A stretch of DNA of 64,000 bases from Lactobacillus colini (lineage in GTDB: Bacteria > Bacillota > Bacilli > Lactobacillales > Lactobacillaceae): positions 124,001 to 188,000 of the forward strand of contig NZ_JAGGLU010000003.1 of the NCBI RefSeq assembly GCF_017874575.1, in the 5' to 3' direction. The notes under the pieces were generated by a model. It had not been told where the DNA came from and made no database searches. It worked only from the letters and a program-made list of their open reading frames with translations. The first letter of the stretch is position 1. Each line of letters opens with the position of its first letter. Made by a program: the position numbers and the translations under genes. Shown piece after piece: positions 56,305 through 64,000 of the stretch.

Positions 56305-57441
56305 ATGACAGATAGCAAAAAAGTAAAATTCTCGTATGAAACTCTCTACAACTTGTGCATGGATGCATTTCAGAAATTTGGTTTCACTAAAGAAAAGGCA
56401 GAAACCATTACTGATGTCTTATTAACTGCTGACCTATATGGTATTCAAAGCCATGGTATGCAGAGAATGGTACGTTACTATAAAGGTATTCAAAAGGGTA
56501 CCATGAAAGTTGATGCTGAACCGGAAGTGGTCTTTGAAACACCAACTACAGCAGTCGTTGATGGTCATGAAGGCATGGGTCAGTTGAATGGTGTCTTTGC
56601 GATGAACTTAGCTATCAAGAAGGCTAAAGAGACTGGTGTGGGTATTGTTTCAGTTAAGAATTCTAACCACTATGGTATTGCTGGTTACTATGCTAAGATG
56701 GCTGCTGAGCAAGGGATGCTTGGATTTTCATCAACTAATAGTGAAGCAATTATGGTGCCTACATATGCCAAGAAGGCAATGATTGGATCTAACCCACAAG
56801 CTTGGTGTGTGCCAGCTGATCCATATGATTTCTTATTTGATGCTTCAACGACAGTTGTAACACGCGGTAAGTTAGAAATGTATAATAAGCTAGGTAAGCC
56901 ACTTCCAGATGGTTGGGCACTTGACAAGGATGGTAAGCCATCTAATGATGCAAGTGATGTCTTATCCAATATTGCAGCCCACCGTGGTGGTGGAATTATG
57001 CCGCTAGGTGGTAATACTGAAACCTTAGGTTCACATAAAGGCTACGGCAATGGTATGGTTGCTGAAATTTTTGCATCAATTCTTTCCCAAGGTATGACCA
57101 GCAACAATACTATGAAAGATAATAAATCAGGTATTTGTCATGGCTTTATGGCTATTAATCTGGCTAACTTTGGTGATACTGAAGCAATTAAGAAGCATTT
57201 TTCAGAATATTTGCAAGAATTACGTGACGCACCTAAGGCTGAAGGACAAGCTCGCATTTATACACATGGTGAAAAGGAAATGCTTGCCCTTAAGGACCGC
57301 AAAGAAAATGGTATCCCAGTAATTGACAAGACGATGACTGAAGTTAAGGATCTATGTGATTACTTAGATCTTGACTTTAGTAAATACTTTGGCGACTATG
57401 TGCCACCGAAGGCTGGCGATATGTTTAGTGGCAATTACTAA
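56305..57441 (+). CDS. Type-2 malate/L-lactate dehydrogenase family oxidoreductase
   Basis: A 378-residue NAD(P)-dependent dehydrogenase of the Ldh2/MDH2 superfamily (not the Rossmann type), from the ATG at 56305 behind GGAGAAAG. Family motifs are YGIQSHGMQRMVRY (45-58), the catalytic His122 in NSNHYGIAGYYA, and GSHKGYGNGMVAEI. Relatives oxidise malate, ureidoglycolate or 2,3-diketogulonate. The nearby citrate genes favour oxaloacetate/malate as the substrate pair, but this is inference. It has its own promoter, cre-like site and terminator. Confidence 0.85.
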   Translation: MTDSKKVKFSYETLYNLCMDAFQKFGFTKEKAETITDVLLTADLYGIQSHGMQRMVRYYKGIQKGTMKVDAEPEVVFETPTTAVVDGHEGMGQLNGVFAMNLAIKKAKETGVGIVSVKNSNHYGIAGYYAKMAAEQGMLGFSSTNSEAIMVPTYAKKAMIGSNPQAWCVPADPYDFLFDASTTVVTRGKLEMYNKLGKPLPDGWALDKDGKPSNDASDVLSNIAAHRGGGIMPLGGNTETLGSHKGYGNGMVAEIFASILSQGMTSNNTMKDNKSGICHGFMAINLANFGDTEAIKKHFSEYLQELRDAPKAEGQARIYTHGEKEMLALKDRKENGIPVIDKTMTEVKDLCDYLDLDFSKYFGDYVPPKAGDMFSGNY

Positions 57442-57454
57442 AATAATTAATTTT

Positions 57455-57484
57455 AAAAGGCTTGGATCAAGGTCCGAGCCTTTT
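57455..57484 (+). terminator. Terminator after the dehydrogenase gene
   Basis: Stem AAAAGGCTTGG/CCGAGCCTTTT (one G-T pair) with a short T run. Confidence 0.8.
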
Positions 57485-57521
57485 CTTATGCGTTATAATA
57501 AGTTGAAATGAGGAGGAAATT

Positions 57522-58313
57522 ATGGAATTCAGGACAAATGATAACGTAAGAATACACTTTACTGATACAGCCGAAGTTGAAAAGCAGGCAATTATTTTTA
57601 TTCCAGGAATTGGAGGATCTGGCAGATTATTTGATCGAGCTGTTGAATTGTTTAAGGATCAGTATCGAGTAATTGTAATGGATCCACGTAATCAAGGCGG
57701 CTCTGAACGTACCTTTAAGGGACAGACTATTGCTCGTCATGGAATGGATTTAGCTGAATTGATTAGTCACTTAAATTTAGATCGGGTAATTTTAGTTGGT
57801 AATTCTATGGGTGCAGGAATTATGTGGTCCTATTTGTCACTTTTTACTGATAATCAGGTGGCAGCAATGGTTGACTTAGACCAATCTCCTAAGATGGTTA
57901 AGGATGATACTTGGACATATGGTTTTAAAGATTTGACTTGGGACTTGTATCCAGAATATTTAAGACTCGATATGGGAAGAGCATACTATCATCCAATTGC
58001 CTCAGAACTAAAAAAGGCTGCTAAAGATGATTATATGAAGCACCCATATATAGCAGAAGATAACTTTGACTTATTGCGTAACCATGCCGAACATGATTGG
58101 CGGGAGCTGTTGAGTACTTTAACAATTCCTGTCCTAATTTTAGCGGGTGAGAAGTCACCATACTTTAATCCGGACTTTGCCGATAAGGTAGCAGATTTGA
58201 GTGACAATATTTTTGCTCAGGTTATTCCAGACTGTGGTCATATTATTCAAGCTGAGCAACCTGAGTTGATGCATGAAGCGATTATTAACTTTCTAACAAA
58301 ACAGAATATTTAA
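57522..58313 (+). CDS. Alpha/beta hydrolase
   Basis: A 263-residue alpha/beta-hydrolase. The nucleophile is Ser95 in VGNSMGAG, the oxyanion segment is FIPGIGGSGRLF, and the catalytic His lies in PDCGHIIQAEQPE near the end. It has no signal peptide, so it acts in the cytoplasm. The substrate is unknown; it sits between the dehydrogenase and the RraA-like gene but has its own ribosome site (GAGGAGG) and terminator. A TATAAT at 57494-57499 may be its -10 box. Confidence 0.85.
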   Translation: MEFRTNDNVRIHFTDTAEVEKQAIIFIPGIGGSGRLFDRAVELFKDQYRVIVMDPRNQGGSERTFKGQTIARHGMDLAELISHLNLDRVILVGNSMGAGIMWSYLSLFTDNQVAAMVDLDQSPKMVKDDTWTYGFKDLTWDLYPEYLRLDMGRAYYHPIASELKKAAKDDYMKHPYIAEDNFDLLRNHAEHDWRELLSTLTIPVLILAGEKSPYFNPDFADKVADLSDNIFAQVIPDCGHIIQAEQPELMHEAIINFLTKQNI

Positions 58314-58316
58314 TTG

Positions 58317-58353
58317 TAAGAGGCCGCTTTTTAGAATTGGAAGCAGCCTCTTA
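58317..58353 (+). terminator. Terminator after the alpha/beta hydrolase gene
   Basis: Stem TAAGAGGC-GCTT/AAGC-GCCTCTTA with one internal mismatch; the T run after it is interrupted. Confidence 0.75.
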
Positions 58354-58397
58354 TTCATTTTAAAAATTTTAAAAAATCACTTATTTTTAAAAAAATA

Positions 58398-58426
58398 TTG
58401 AATTTTTGAAAGCGATTACGTATAAT
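58398..58426 (+). promoter_or_regulatory. Promoter of the RraA-like/DASS operon
   Basis: TTGAAT (58398-58403) and consensus TATAAT (58421-58426) with 17 bp between. Confidence 0.75.
58407..58420 (+). promoter_or_regulatory. cre site (CcpA) in the RraA-like/DASS promoter
   Basis: TGAAAGCGATTACG matches 10 of 11 defined cre positions, the best in the window. It occupies the promoter spacer directly before the -10 box. Confidence 0.75.
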
Positions 58427-58466
58427 AATCGTGTAGAAAGGTATTGTTTAAAATTGAGGTGAGAGA

Positions 58467-59165
58467 ATGCCAGTAGGAAAGAGAATTTATCTTAAACGTC
58501 AAATGCCTGACCCAGAAGTGGTTAAGGCTTATCGAGAGTTACCAGCATCGAATGTTGCTGACTGCATGGAGCGTAATTCAGCAATGAATCCACGTATTAA
58601 GTTAATGTCTAGTCCTAAGCAAGAGATGTCTGGTCCTGCATTTACAGTTCACACTAGAGCAGGTGATAACTTAGCTATCTATGCTGCACTACGCTATGCA
58701 CATGAAGGTGATGTGGTTGTTATCAATGATGAAGGAGATACTACCAGATCATTGATTGGTGAAGTTATGATGTCGTACTTACGTGATCAAAAGAAGATTG
58801 CAGGAATTGTAGTGGATGGGCCAATTCGTGATATTGATAATTTGCAGAACTGGGACTTGCCTATCTATGCAACAAGTACTACTCCAGGCGGTCCTTACAA
58901 GGAAGGTCCTGGTGAACTTAATGTGCCAATCGCTTGTGGGAATATCAATGTTAATCCAGGAGATATTATTCTAGGTGATCCAGATGGAGTAATCTGCATT
59001 CCACGTCAAGATGCTGCTGAGATCTTGCCTAGAGCACAAGAATTTCACAAGCAAGATGACGCTAAGGCAGTCGCATTTAGTCAAGGTAAGGTTGACCTAT
59101 CTTGGGTTGACGAGAGCCTGAAGGAAAAGGGCTTTGATATAATTAATGATTACTACGGTAATTAA
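58467..59165 (+). CDS. RraA-like enzyme, candidate oxaloacetate decarboxylase/HMG-CHA aldolase type
   Basis: A 232-residue protein of the RraA-like family, which includes class II pyruvate aldolases (HMG/CHA aldolases) with oxaloacetate decarboxylase activity. Visible are GPAFTV (56-61), GDVVVIND, IGEVMMSYL, the metal/pyruvate motif Arg121-Asp122 in VVDGPIRD, and PGDIILGDPDGVICIP. The Arg-Asp pair separates enzymatic members from other relatives. It starts behind GGTGAGAG and is followed 12 bp later by the DASS transporter gene. A role in decarboxylating oxaloacetate from citrate is inferred from the locus. Confidence 0.78.
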   Translation: MPVGKRIYLKRQMPDPEVVKAYRELPASNVADCMERNSAMNPRIKLMSSPKQEMSGPAFTVHTRAGDNLAIYAALRYAHEGDVVVINDEGDTTRSLIGEVMMSYLRDQKKIAGIVVDGPIRDIDNLQNWDLPIYATSTTPGGPYKEGPGELNVPIACGNINVNPGDIILGDPDGVICIPRQDAAEILPRAQEFHKQDDAKAVAFSQGKVDLSWVDESLKEKGFDIINDYYGN

Positions 59166-59177
59166 TGGTAATTTTCA

Positions 59178-60647
59178 ATGAAAACTTTAGAAAAAGTAAA
59201 CTATAAAGGCTTTATATGGCCAATAATTATTGGTATAGTCCTATATTTAATTACACCAATTAGACCTGCAGGTTTGTCGGCTGAAGCTTGGCAAATGTTC
59301 GCCATCTTCGTTGCCACAATTGTAGGCTGTATTACTAAACCCTTGCCAATTGGTGGTACTACTTTAACAGGGTTAGTAGTTATGGTTTTAGTTGGACTTG
59401 CTCCAATGAAGGACGTTACTAATGCTAAGGGTGTAGTTGTTAACTCTGGTGTTTTGAGTGCATTTGGTAACTCATCATCATGGTTAATCGCTATGGCATT
59501 CATTATGGCACATGGTATTAGTAAGACTGGATTAGGTAACCGAATTGCCTATATCATGATTCAAAAGTTCGGTAAGAAATCAATCGGTATTGGTTATGCA
59601 ATTACTGGATTAGAGTTAATTCTTGGTGCGTTAATTCCTTCTAACTCTGCTCGTACTGGTGGGGTTGTATGGCCAATTGTACAATCAGTTGCTGATGACG
59701 GTTATGATTCTAAGCCTAATGATTCTTCACGTAAGAAGATTGGTGCTTACATTAACTTCACAGCCTTCCATGCTAATGTCTTATCGACGGCATTATTTAT
59801 CACTGGTGCTGCTCCTAACATGGTTGCCCAACAGATGGCAGTTCAAAAAGGCTATTCTATGACTTGGGGTGGCTGGTTCCTAGCTGCAATTGTCCCAGTC
59901 TTAATCTTGGCAGTTATTATTCCATTTGTTATTTACAAGATGTATCCACCTGAAATTAAAGAAACTCCAGACGCTAAAGAATGGGCTGGTGGTAAGCTTA
60001 ATGAAATGGGACCAATGACTAAGCCAGAGAAGATCATGACCGCAGTCTTTATCTTAGCGATTGTGATGTGGGTTATGTCAAGTTTCATTAAGATTCCGCA
60101 ATTGAATGCGACTTTTGTTGCTTTCTTGGCAGTTGTTATCCTATTAATTACTGGTGTCTTAACTATTCAAGATGCCTTGAAGGAAACTGGTGCCTGGAAT
60201 ATCTTGATTTGGTTATCGATTTTGGTATTTATGGCTGGTAAGCTTATCTCTTATGGCTTTATTTCTTGGTTCTCAAGTCTTGTGAGTCATAGTTTACATG
60301 GAATTAGCTGGGAGTTAGTTTTGGCAATTCTTGTAATCTTGATGTTCTATACTCACTACTTATTCGCCAGTGGTACTGCTCACGTAACAGCACTTTACTT
60401 ACCATTCTTATCAGTAGCTGTTGCAACTGGAGCTCCTGTTGGTTTGAGCGCTATGTTATTAGCTTTCACTGGTGCAGTTATGGCCTCAACTACTCACTAT
60501 GCAAACGGACCAGCTTCTGTTTTAGCAAGTAATGGCTATGTAACACAAGGTGAGTGGTGGAAGATGAACTTTGTATTAGGTTTAATCTACCTGATTGTCT
60601 TTGGTACAGTTGGTACCTTGTGGATGAAAGTAATTGGTGTATGGTAG
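59178..60647 (+). CDS. DASS-family anion transporter, citrate/dicarboxylate type (CitT-like)
   Basis: A 489-residue polytopic carrier of the divalent anion:sodium symporter (DASS) family with about 12 hydrophobic segments. Two Ser-Asn-Thr-like substrate loops are visible: PSNSARTGGVVWPI (about 153-166) and FASGTAHVTALYLPFL near the C terminus. Relatives include CitT (citrate/succinate antiport) and plastid 2-oxoglutarate/malate translocators. Citrate is the likely substrate given citCDEF just downstream. It shares a transcript with the RraA-like gene and ends at a terminator. Confidence 0.83.
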   Translation: MKTLEKVNYKGFIWPIIIGIVLYLITPIRPAGLSAEAWQMFAIFVATIVGCITKPLPIGGTTLTGLVVMVLVGLAPMKDVTNAKGVVVNSGVLSAFGNSSSWLIAMAFIMAHGISKTGLGNRIAYIMIQKFGKKSIGIGYAITGLELILGALIPSNSARTGGVVWPIVQSVADDGYDSKPNDSSRKKIGAYINFTAFHANVLSTALFITGAAPNMVAQQMAVQKGYSMTWGGWFLAAIVPVLILAVIIPFVIYKMYPPEIKETPDAKEWAGGKLNEMGPMTKPEKIMTAVFILAIVMWVMSSFIKIPQLNATFVAFLAVVILLITGVLTIQDALKETGAWNILIWLSILVFMAGKLISYGFISWFSSLVSHSLHGISWELVLAILVILMFYTHYLFASGTAHVTALYLPFLSVAVATGAPVGLSAMLLAFTGAVMASTTHYANGPASVLASNGYVTQGEWWKMNFVLGLIYLIVFGTVGTLWMKVIGVW

Positions 60648-60650
60648 AAG

Positions 60651-60676
60651 AAAGCGCTTAGGCGCTTTTTGTTTTT
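60651..60676 (+). terminator. Terminator after the DASS transporter gene
   Basis: Stem AAAGCGC/GCGCTTT with loop TTAG and a T-rich tail. Confidence 0.78.
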
Positions 60677-60712
60677 AAATAATTTTAAATTTTATAAAAA
60701 ATAAAATAAAAT

Positions 60713-60741
60713 TTGAAATTTTTAAAAAGAAAGCGTATACT
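60713..60741 (+). promoter_or_regulatory. Citrate lyase operon promoter
   Basis: TTGAAA (60713-60718) and TATACT (60736-60741) with 17 bp between, 48 bp before citC. Confidence 0.72.
60728..60741 (+). promoter_or_regulatory. Weak cre-like site in the citC promoter
   Basis: AGAAAGCGTATACT matches 8 of 11 defined cre positions and overlaps the -10 box. It is weak alone, but its placement is almost the same as in the two upstream promoters. Confidence 0.45.
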
Positions 60742-60789
60742 TTAGTTGTTGTCAAGATGTTCTTCTTCTCACAAAAGAGGTGTTAACTA

Positions 60790-61845
60790 TTGGAAAGAGT
60801 AGTTGACTTGCATTTGACTGATAACGCGACAAGAAAGAAGTGGCAGAGTTTTTTAGAACAATTGGACCTGCATAATTTTTCTGAGCGTGAAGTTGAAAGC
60901 ATTGATCATACTATTGGCTTGATCGATGAAGATGGTAAGCTTGTTGCTACAGGCTCAACATCAGGTAATGTTTTGAAGTATCTAGGTGTTTGTAATAAGG
61001 ATGCAGTTCAAGGACAGCGGTTTAATCAGATTGTAACTGCTCTGCAGCAGTATTTATTTAGTGAAAAGATATTCCATTTCTTTGTTTTTACTAAGAAGAA
61101 ATACTCACAGAGTTTTCAACATTTGAATTTTAGAGAATTGGCTGCTACTGATCAGGCTGCATTTTTAGAAAGTGGAATGCCAGGAATTGATGATTATTTA
61201 GAATCACTACCTCAAGATCCTAGCCAAAAAGATAAAAGAATTGCTGCAGTAGTAATGAATGCTAATCCTTTTACCTTAGGACACAGGTATTTAGTCGAAA
61301 CAGCAAGTAAAGAAAATGACATTGTATATGTCTTTGTTGTTAAGACTGATGCATCGTTGTTTTCAGCTCATGAGAGAATTCGCTTAGTCAAAGATGGCCT
61401 AAGTGACCTCGACAATGTATGCGTGGTATCAAGCCAAGATTATCAAGTATCCAAGGCAACGTTTCCTGCTTACTTTTTAAAAAGTCCAGATGACTTGATT
61501 AAGGAGCAGACAGCAATTGATGCCTTAGTATTTAAGAACTGGCTGGCACCTAAGCTTAACATTACAAGCCGTTATTTAGGACAAGAGCCGTTTTCTAAAA
61601 CAACTGAAAGATACAACGAAAGTTTGATCAAGATTTTAGAACCGAAAATAAAAGTCAAGGTCTTGAATCGTCTAACAGAAGATGACAAGATCATAACTGC
61701 AACCGAAGTTAGAAAACTAATTAAGAATAACGACCTTGCTGGTATTGAGGAATTGGTGCCGGCAACTACCTTTAATTTTATTAAGGTACATTTAACCGAG
61801 TTACAGACTAGAATTAAGAAAGGCAAGCAGATCAATGGAAATTAA
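60790..61845 (+). CDS. citC: [Citrate (pro-3S)-lyase] ligase
   Basis: Acetylates the prosthetic group of citrate lyase acyl carrier protein and so activates the enzyme. It has 351 residues from a TTG behind AGAGGTG. The N-terminal acetyltransferase-like part (about 1-130) is followed by a nucleotidyltransferase domain with MNANPFTLGHRYL (156-168). It overlaps citD by 11 bp. First gene of the lyase operon. Confidence 0.93.
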   Translation: MERVVDLHLTDNATRKKWQSFLEQLDLHNFSEREVESIDHTIGLIDEDGKLVATGSTSGNVLKYLGVCNKDAVQGQRFNQIVTALQQYLFSEKIFHFFVFTKKKYSQSFQHLNFRELAATDQAAFLESGMPGIDDYLESLPQDPSQKDKRIAAVVMNANPFTLGHRYLVETASKENDIVYVFVVKTDASLFSAHERIRLVKDGLSDLDNVCVVSSQDYQVSKATFPAYFLKSPDDLIKEQTAIDALVFKNWLAPKLNITSRYLGQEPFSKTTERYNESLIKILEPKIKVKVLNRLTEDDKIITATEVRKLIKNNDLAGIEELVPATTFNFIKVHLTELQTRIKKGKQINGN

Positions 61846-62128
61846 AACTATTGGTGTAGCCGGAACTTTAGAAAGCTCCGACATCCAAATTATGATTTCA
61901 AAAGGTACTAATGGTGTCGAAATCGACTTGGATTCAGATGTAAAAAAAGCATATGGTGATCAAATTAATCATGTCATCACAGAAACTTTGAATAAATATG
62001 GCATTGAAGATGCTAAAGTTAAAGCTACTGATAAAGGAGCACTTGATTGCGTCATTAAAGCTCGTACTTTAGCAGCTGCTCAAAGAGCAACCGAAACCCA
62101 AGATAAGCCAGATTTGGAGGTGCTGTAA
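61835..62128 (+). CDS. citD: Citrate lyase acyl carrier protein (gamma subunit)
   Basis: Carries the 2'-(5''-phosphoribosyl)-3'-dephospho-CoA group of citrate lyase. It has 97 residues. The attachment site Ser14 lies in GVAGTLESSDIQI. The genes that make and attach the group (citX, citG) are not inside the window and are expected after citF. It abuts citE with no gap. Confidence 0.94.
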   Translation: MEIKTIGVAGTLESSDIQIMISKGTNGVEIDLDSDVKKAYGDQINHVITETLNKYGIEDAKVKATDKGALDCVIKARTLAAAQRATETQDKPDLEVL

Positions 62129-63043
62129 ATGACTTACGTTAAGAATCGTCTTCGTCGTACAATGATGTTTGTGCCGGGTAATAATCCAGCAATGATTAAG
62201 GATGCAGGTATTTATGGTGCCGATTCGATCATGCTAGACCTTGAAGATTCAGTTTCCTTAACTGAAAAAGATGCTGCTAGACTCTTAGTTTATGAAGCAA
62301 TTAAGACAGTTGACTTTGGTGGTGCAGAGGTAGTTGTCAGAGTTAATGGTCAAGATACGCCATTTTATGACGAAGATGTTAAGGCAATGGTTAAGGCTGG
62401 TGTTGATGTTATCCGCTTGCCTAAGACAGAATCGGCCGCTATGATTCAAAAATTAGTCAAAGATGTCGAAAAGTGGGAAGCAGAATTCGGTATTGAGAAA
62501 GGTTCAATTGGTGTAATGGCCGCTATTGAATCAGCTAAAGGCGTTCTACACGCTCCAGAAATCGCTGAAAGCACCCCATTAATGATGGGACTTGCAGTAT
62601 CAGGTGAAGACTACACCGCTGACATGCATACTAAGCGTTACCCAGATGGCCGTGAGCTTGAATTTGCCCGTAATATGGTCTTGCAAGCAGCTCGTGCAGC
62701 TGACGTTTATGCTTTTGATACAGTATTTAGCAATATGAAGGATACTGAAGGATTTTACCGTGAAACTAACTACATTCACGAATTGGGTTATGATGGAAAG
62801 AGTTTAGTTAATCCACGTCAAATTGCAATGGTTAACAAGGTATTTAACCCAAGTAAAGAAGAAATTGAAGAAGCCCAAAATGTTGAAGCAGCAATCGCAG
62901 AAGCTAAGGCTAAGGGTAGCGGTGTAATTTCAATGAACGGTAAAATGGTAGATAAGCCAGTTGTTGAAAAGGCAACTCGTGTACTTGAAACCGCTAAAGC
63001 TTCAAACTTGATTGATGAGGAGGGTAACTACATTGGAGAATAA
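62129..63043 (+). CDS. citE: Citrate lyase beta subunit (citryl-ACP lyase)
   Basis: Cleaves citryl-ACP to oxaloacetate and acetyl-ACP. It has 304 residues of the HpcH/HpaI TIM-barrel family: [11 protein letters not shown] near the N terminus, [10 protein letters not shown] (34-42) with metal ligands, VVVRVNG and [11 protein letters not shown]. The GGAGG before its ATG lies within the end of citD. The citF start lies inside its last codons. Confidence 0.95.
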   Translation: MTYVKNRLRRTMMFVPGNNPAMIKDAGIYGADSIMLDLEDSVSLTEKDAARLLVYEAIKTVDFGGAEVVVRVNGQDTPFYDEDVKAMVKAGVDVIRLPKTESAAMIQKLVKDVEKWEAEFGIEKGSIGVMAAIESAKGVLHAPEIAESTPLMMGLAVSGEDYTADMHTKRYPDGRELEFARNMVLQAARAADVYAFDTVFSNMKDTEGFYRETNYIHELGYDGKSLVNPRQIAMVNKVFNPSKEEIEEAQNVEAAIAEAKAKGSGVISMNGKMVDKPVVEKATRVLETAKASNLIDEEGNYIGE

Positions 63044-64000
63044 AGTAAAACGCAATTTGCCAGATGATTTAATGAAAGAATTAGATTTAAAACCATTTGA
63101 AACTAGTAAAGCTGGCAATCCAACAGTGCAAAGAGTAGCACCAAAGGTGCGGGTAACTGAAGGTCAAAATAAAGTTGTTGACTCTTTAGACGATGTAATT
63201 AAGAACAACTTAAAAGATGGAGTGACAATTTCTTTCCACCACCACTTTAGAAATGGTGACTTTGCCTTCAATACTGTAATGAAGAAGATTATTGATATGG
63301 GCTATAAGGATTTAACTTTAGCCCCATCATCACTAACTGGTGTAATGAATGACACTGTTATTGAAGCAATTAAGAAGGGCGTTATTACGAATATTACCTC
63401 CTCAGGTATGCGTGGATCTTTAGGTGAATTTGTTTCTAAAGGTGGTCTTAAAAACCCTGTTATCTTCCGCAGTCATGGTAATCGTGCGCGTTCAATTGAA
63501 GATGGCGAAATTAAGATTGATGTTGCCTTCTTAGGTGTACCTAACGCAGACCCTGCAGGTAATGCTAATGGTCAAGAAGGGGATGCTGTCTTTGGTTCAT
63601 TAGGTTATGCCTTAATGGATGCTGCTTATGCTGATAAGGTTGTTCTTTTAACAGATAATATTGTATCTTATCCAAATACTCCTGCTTCAATTAAGCAAGA
63701 TCAAGTTGATTATGTTGTTAAGGTTGACAAGATTGGTGATCCGGATAAGATCGGTTCAGGCGCTACTCGTTTTACTAAGGATCCTAAGGAACTTAAGATT
63801 GCCCAGATGGTAAATCAAGTCATCGTCAACTCACCATACTATAAAGATGGATTTAGCTTCCAAACTGGTTCAGGTGGTGCGGCTCTAGCAGTTACTCGTT
63901 ATCTTCGTCAAGCTATGATTGATGATGGTATCAAGGCTTCATTTGCTGTTGGTGGTATTACTAAGCCAATGTGCGACTTACTTGAAGAAGGATTGATCAA
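63033..64000 (+). CDS. citF: Citrate lyase alpha subunit (citrate:acetyl-ACP transferase), partial
   Basis: Exchanges citrate for acetate on the acyl carrier protein. The frame starts at TTG (63033), 8 nt after GAGGAGGG, overlaps citE by 11 bp and is open to the window end, giving about 322 residues of an expected 500 or so. The translation contains [40 protein letters not shown] and [14 protein letters not shown], all typical of CitF. The 3' end is outside the window. Confidence 0.95.
   Translation, partial: MENKVKRNLPDDLMKELDLKPFETSKAGNPTVQRVAPKVRVTEGQNKVVDSLDDVIKNNLKDGVTISFHHHFRNGDFAFNTVMKKIIDMGYKDLTLAPSSLTGVMNDTVIEAIKKGVITNITSSGMRGSLGEFVSKGGLKNPVIFRSHGNRARSIEDGEIKIDVAFLGVPNADPAGNANGQEGDAVFGSLGYALMDAAYADKVVLLTDNIVSYPNTPASIKQDQVDYVVKVDKIGDPDKIGSGATRFTKDPKELKIAQMVNQVIVNSPYYKDGFSFQTGSGGAALAVTRYLRQAMIDDGIKASFAVGGITKPMCDLLEEGLI

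Noticed and set aside
1-64000. CRISPR arrays, insertion sequences, rRNA genes, riboswitches
   Set aside because: No direct-repeat arrays, transposase frames, rRNA-like sequence or recognisable riboswitch leaders were found; all gaps between genes are below 300 bp.

Overview
The window is a 64 kb stretch of low-GC chromosome from a Lactobacillus in the narrow sense (acidophilus/gasseri/jensenii-like). The evidence is AT-rich coding with good Shine-Dalgarno sites and several TTG starts, a streptococcal/lactobacillar-type fab-acc operon led by fabT, an HTH-less biotin ligase, the runs comFA-comFC-hpf-secA-prfB, hprK-lgt-gpsA-trxB and rapZ-yvcK-whiA-clpP, and a citrate-lyase locus. Species cannot be fixed from sequence alone. 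No insertion sequence, prophage gene, CRISPR array or rRNA was seen; there is one tRNA gene, Arg(CCG).

Layout. (1) 129-10643: a complete type II fatty-acid synthesis operon (fabZ1-fabT-fabH-acpP-fabD-fabG-fabF-accB-fabZ2-accC-accD-accA-fabI-birA) behind a promoter with two tandem FabT operators, closed by a strong terminator. (2) 10700-14420: convergent pgl-uppP pair on the minus strand, an orphan sorbitol-PTS-IIA-like protein and an AI-2E-family permease. (3) 14434-25844: trmL, DUF1149, ftsK, two M16 peptidase-family genes, ymfI, rodZ-like, pgsA, recA and rny. (4) 25937-38350: tagO, yigZ, comFA, comFC, hpf, secA, prfB (with the autoregulatory +1 frameshift), a small membrane protein, hprK, lgt, gpsA and trxB. 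(5) 38400-50300: fetAB-like exporter, phosphoglucomutase, uvrB-uvrA, a DUF308 membrane protein, rapZ-yvcK-whiA. (6) 50308-50969: clpP on the minus strand with a CIRCE operator. (7) 51079-55992: an accessory cell-surface cluster in which two paralogous secreted GW-module proteins flank a GtrA/GT2 glycosylation pair. (8) 56069-64000: tRNA-Arg, then a citrate/oxaloacetate region (type-2 malate/lactate dehydrogenase, alpha/beta hydrolase, RraA-like enzyme, DASS transporter, citC-citD-citE-citF); citF runs off the end.

How the genes work together. Region 1 builds malonyl-CoA and elongates acyl chains, with BirA biotinylating AccB and FabT sensing product. Region 8 looks like one catabolic module: import of citrate by the DASS carrier, cleavage by citrate lyase, and disposal of oxaloacetate by an RraA-type decarboxylase and/or a malate dehydrogenase. 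Three promoters in this module carry cre-like CcpA sites in the -35/-10 spacer, as does the hpf promoter, while HprK, the kinase that controls the CcpA co-repressor, is encoded in the same window.

Most notable observations: the two FabZ paralogues are degenerate in complementary places (one lacks the substrate-side HRYP motif, the other lacks the catalytic His loop), which suggests a hetero-oligomeric dehydratase; the GutA-like protein has lost the phosphorylatable histidine; and the GW-protein/GtrA/GT2 cluster looks like a self-contained surface module with an unrecognised C-terminal domain.
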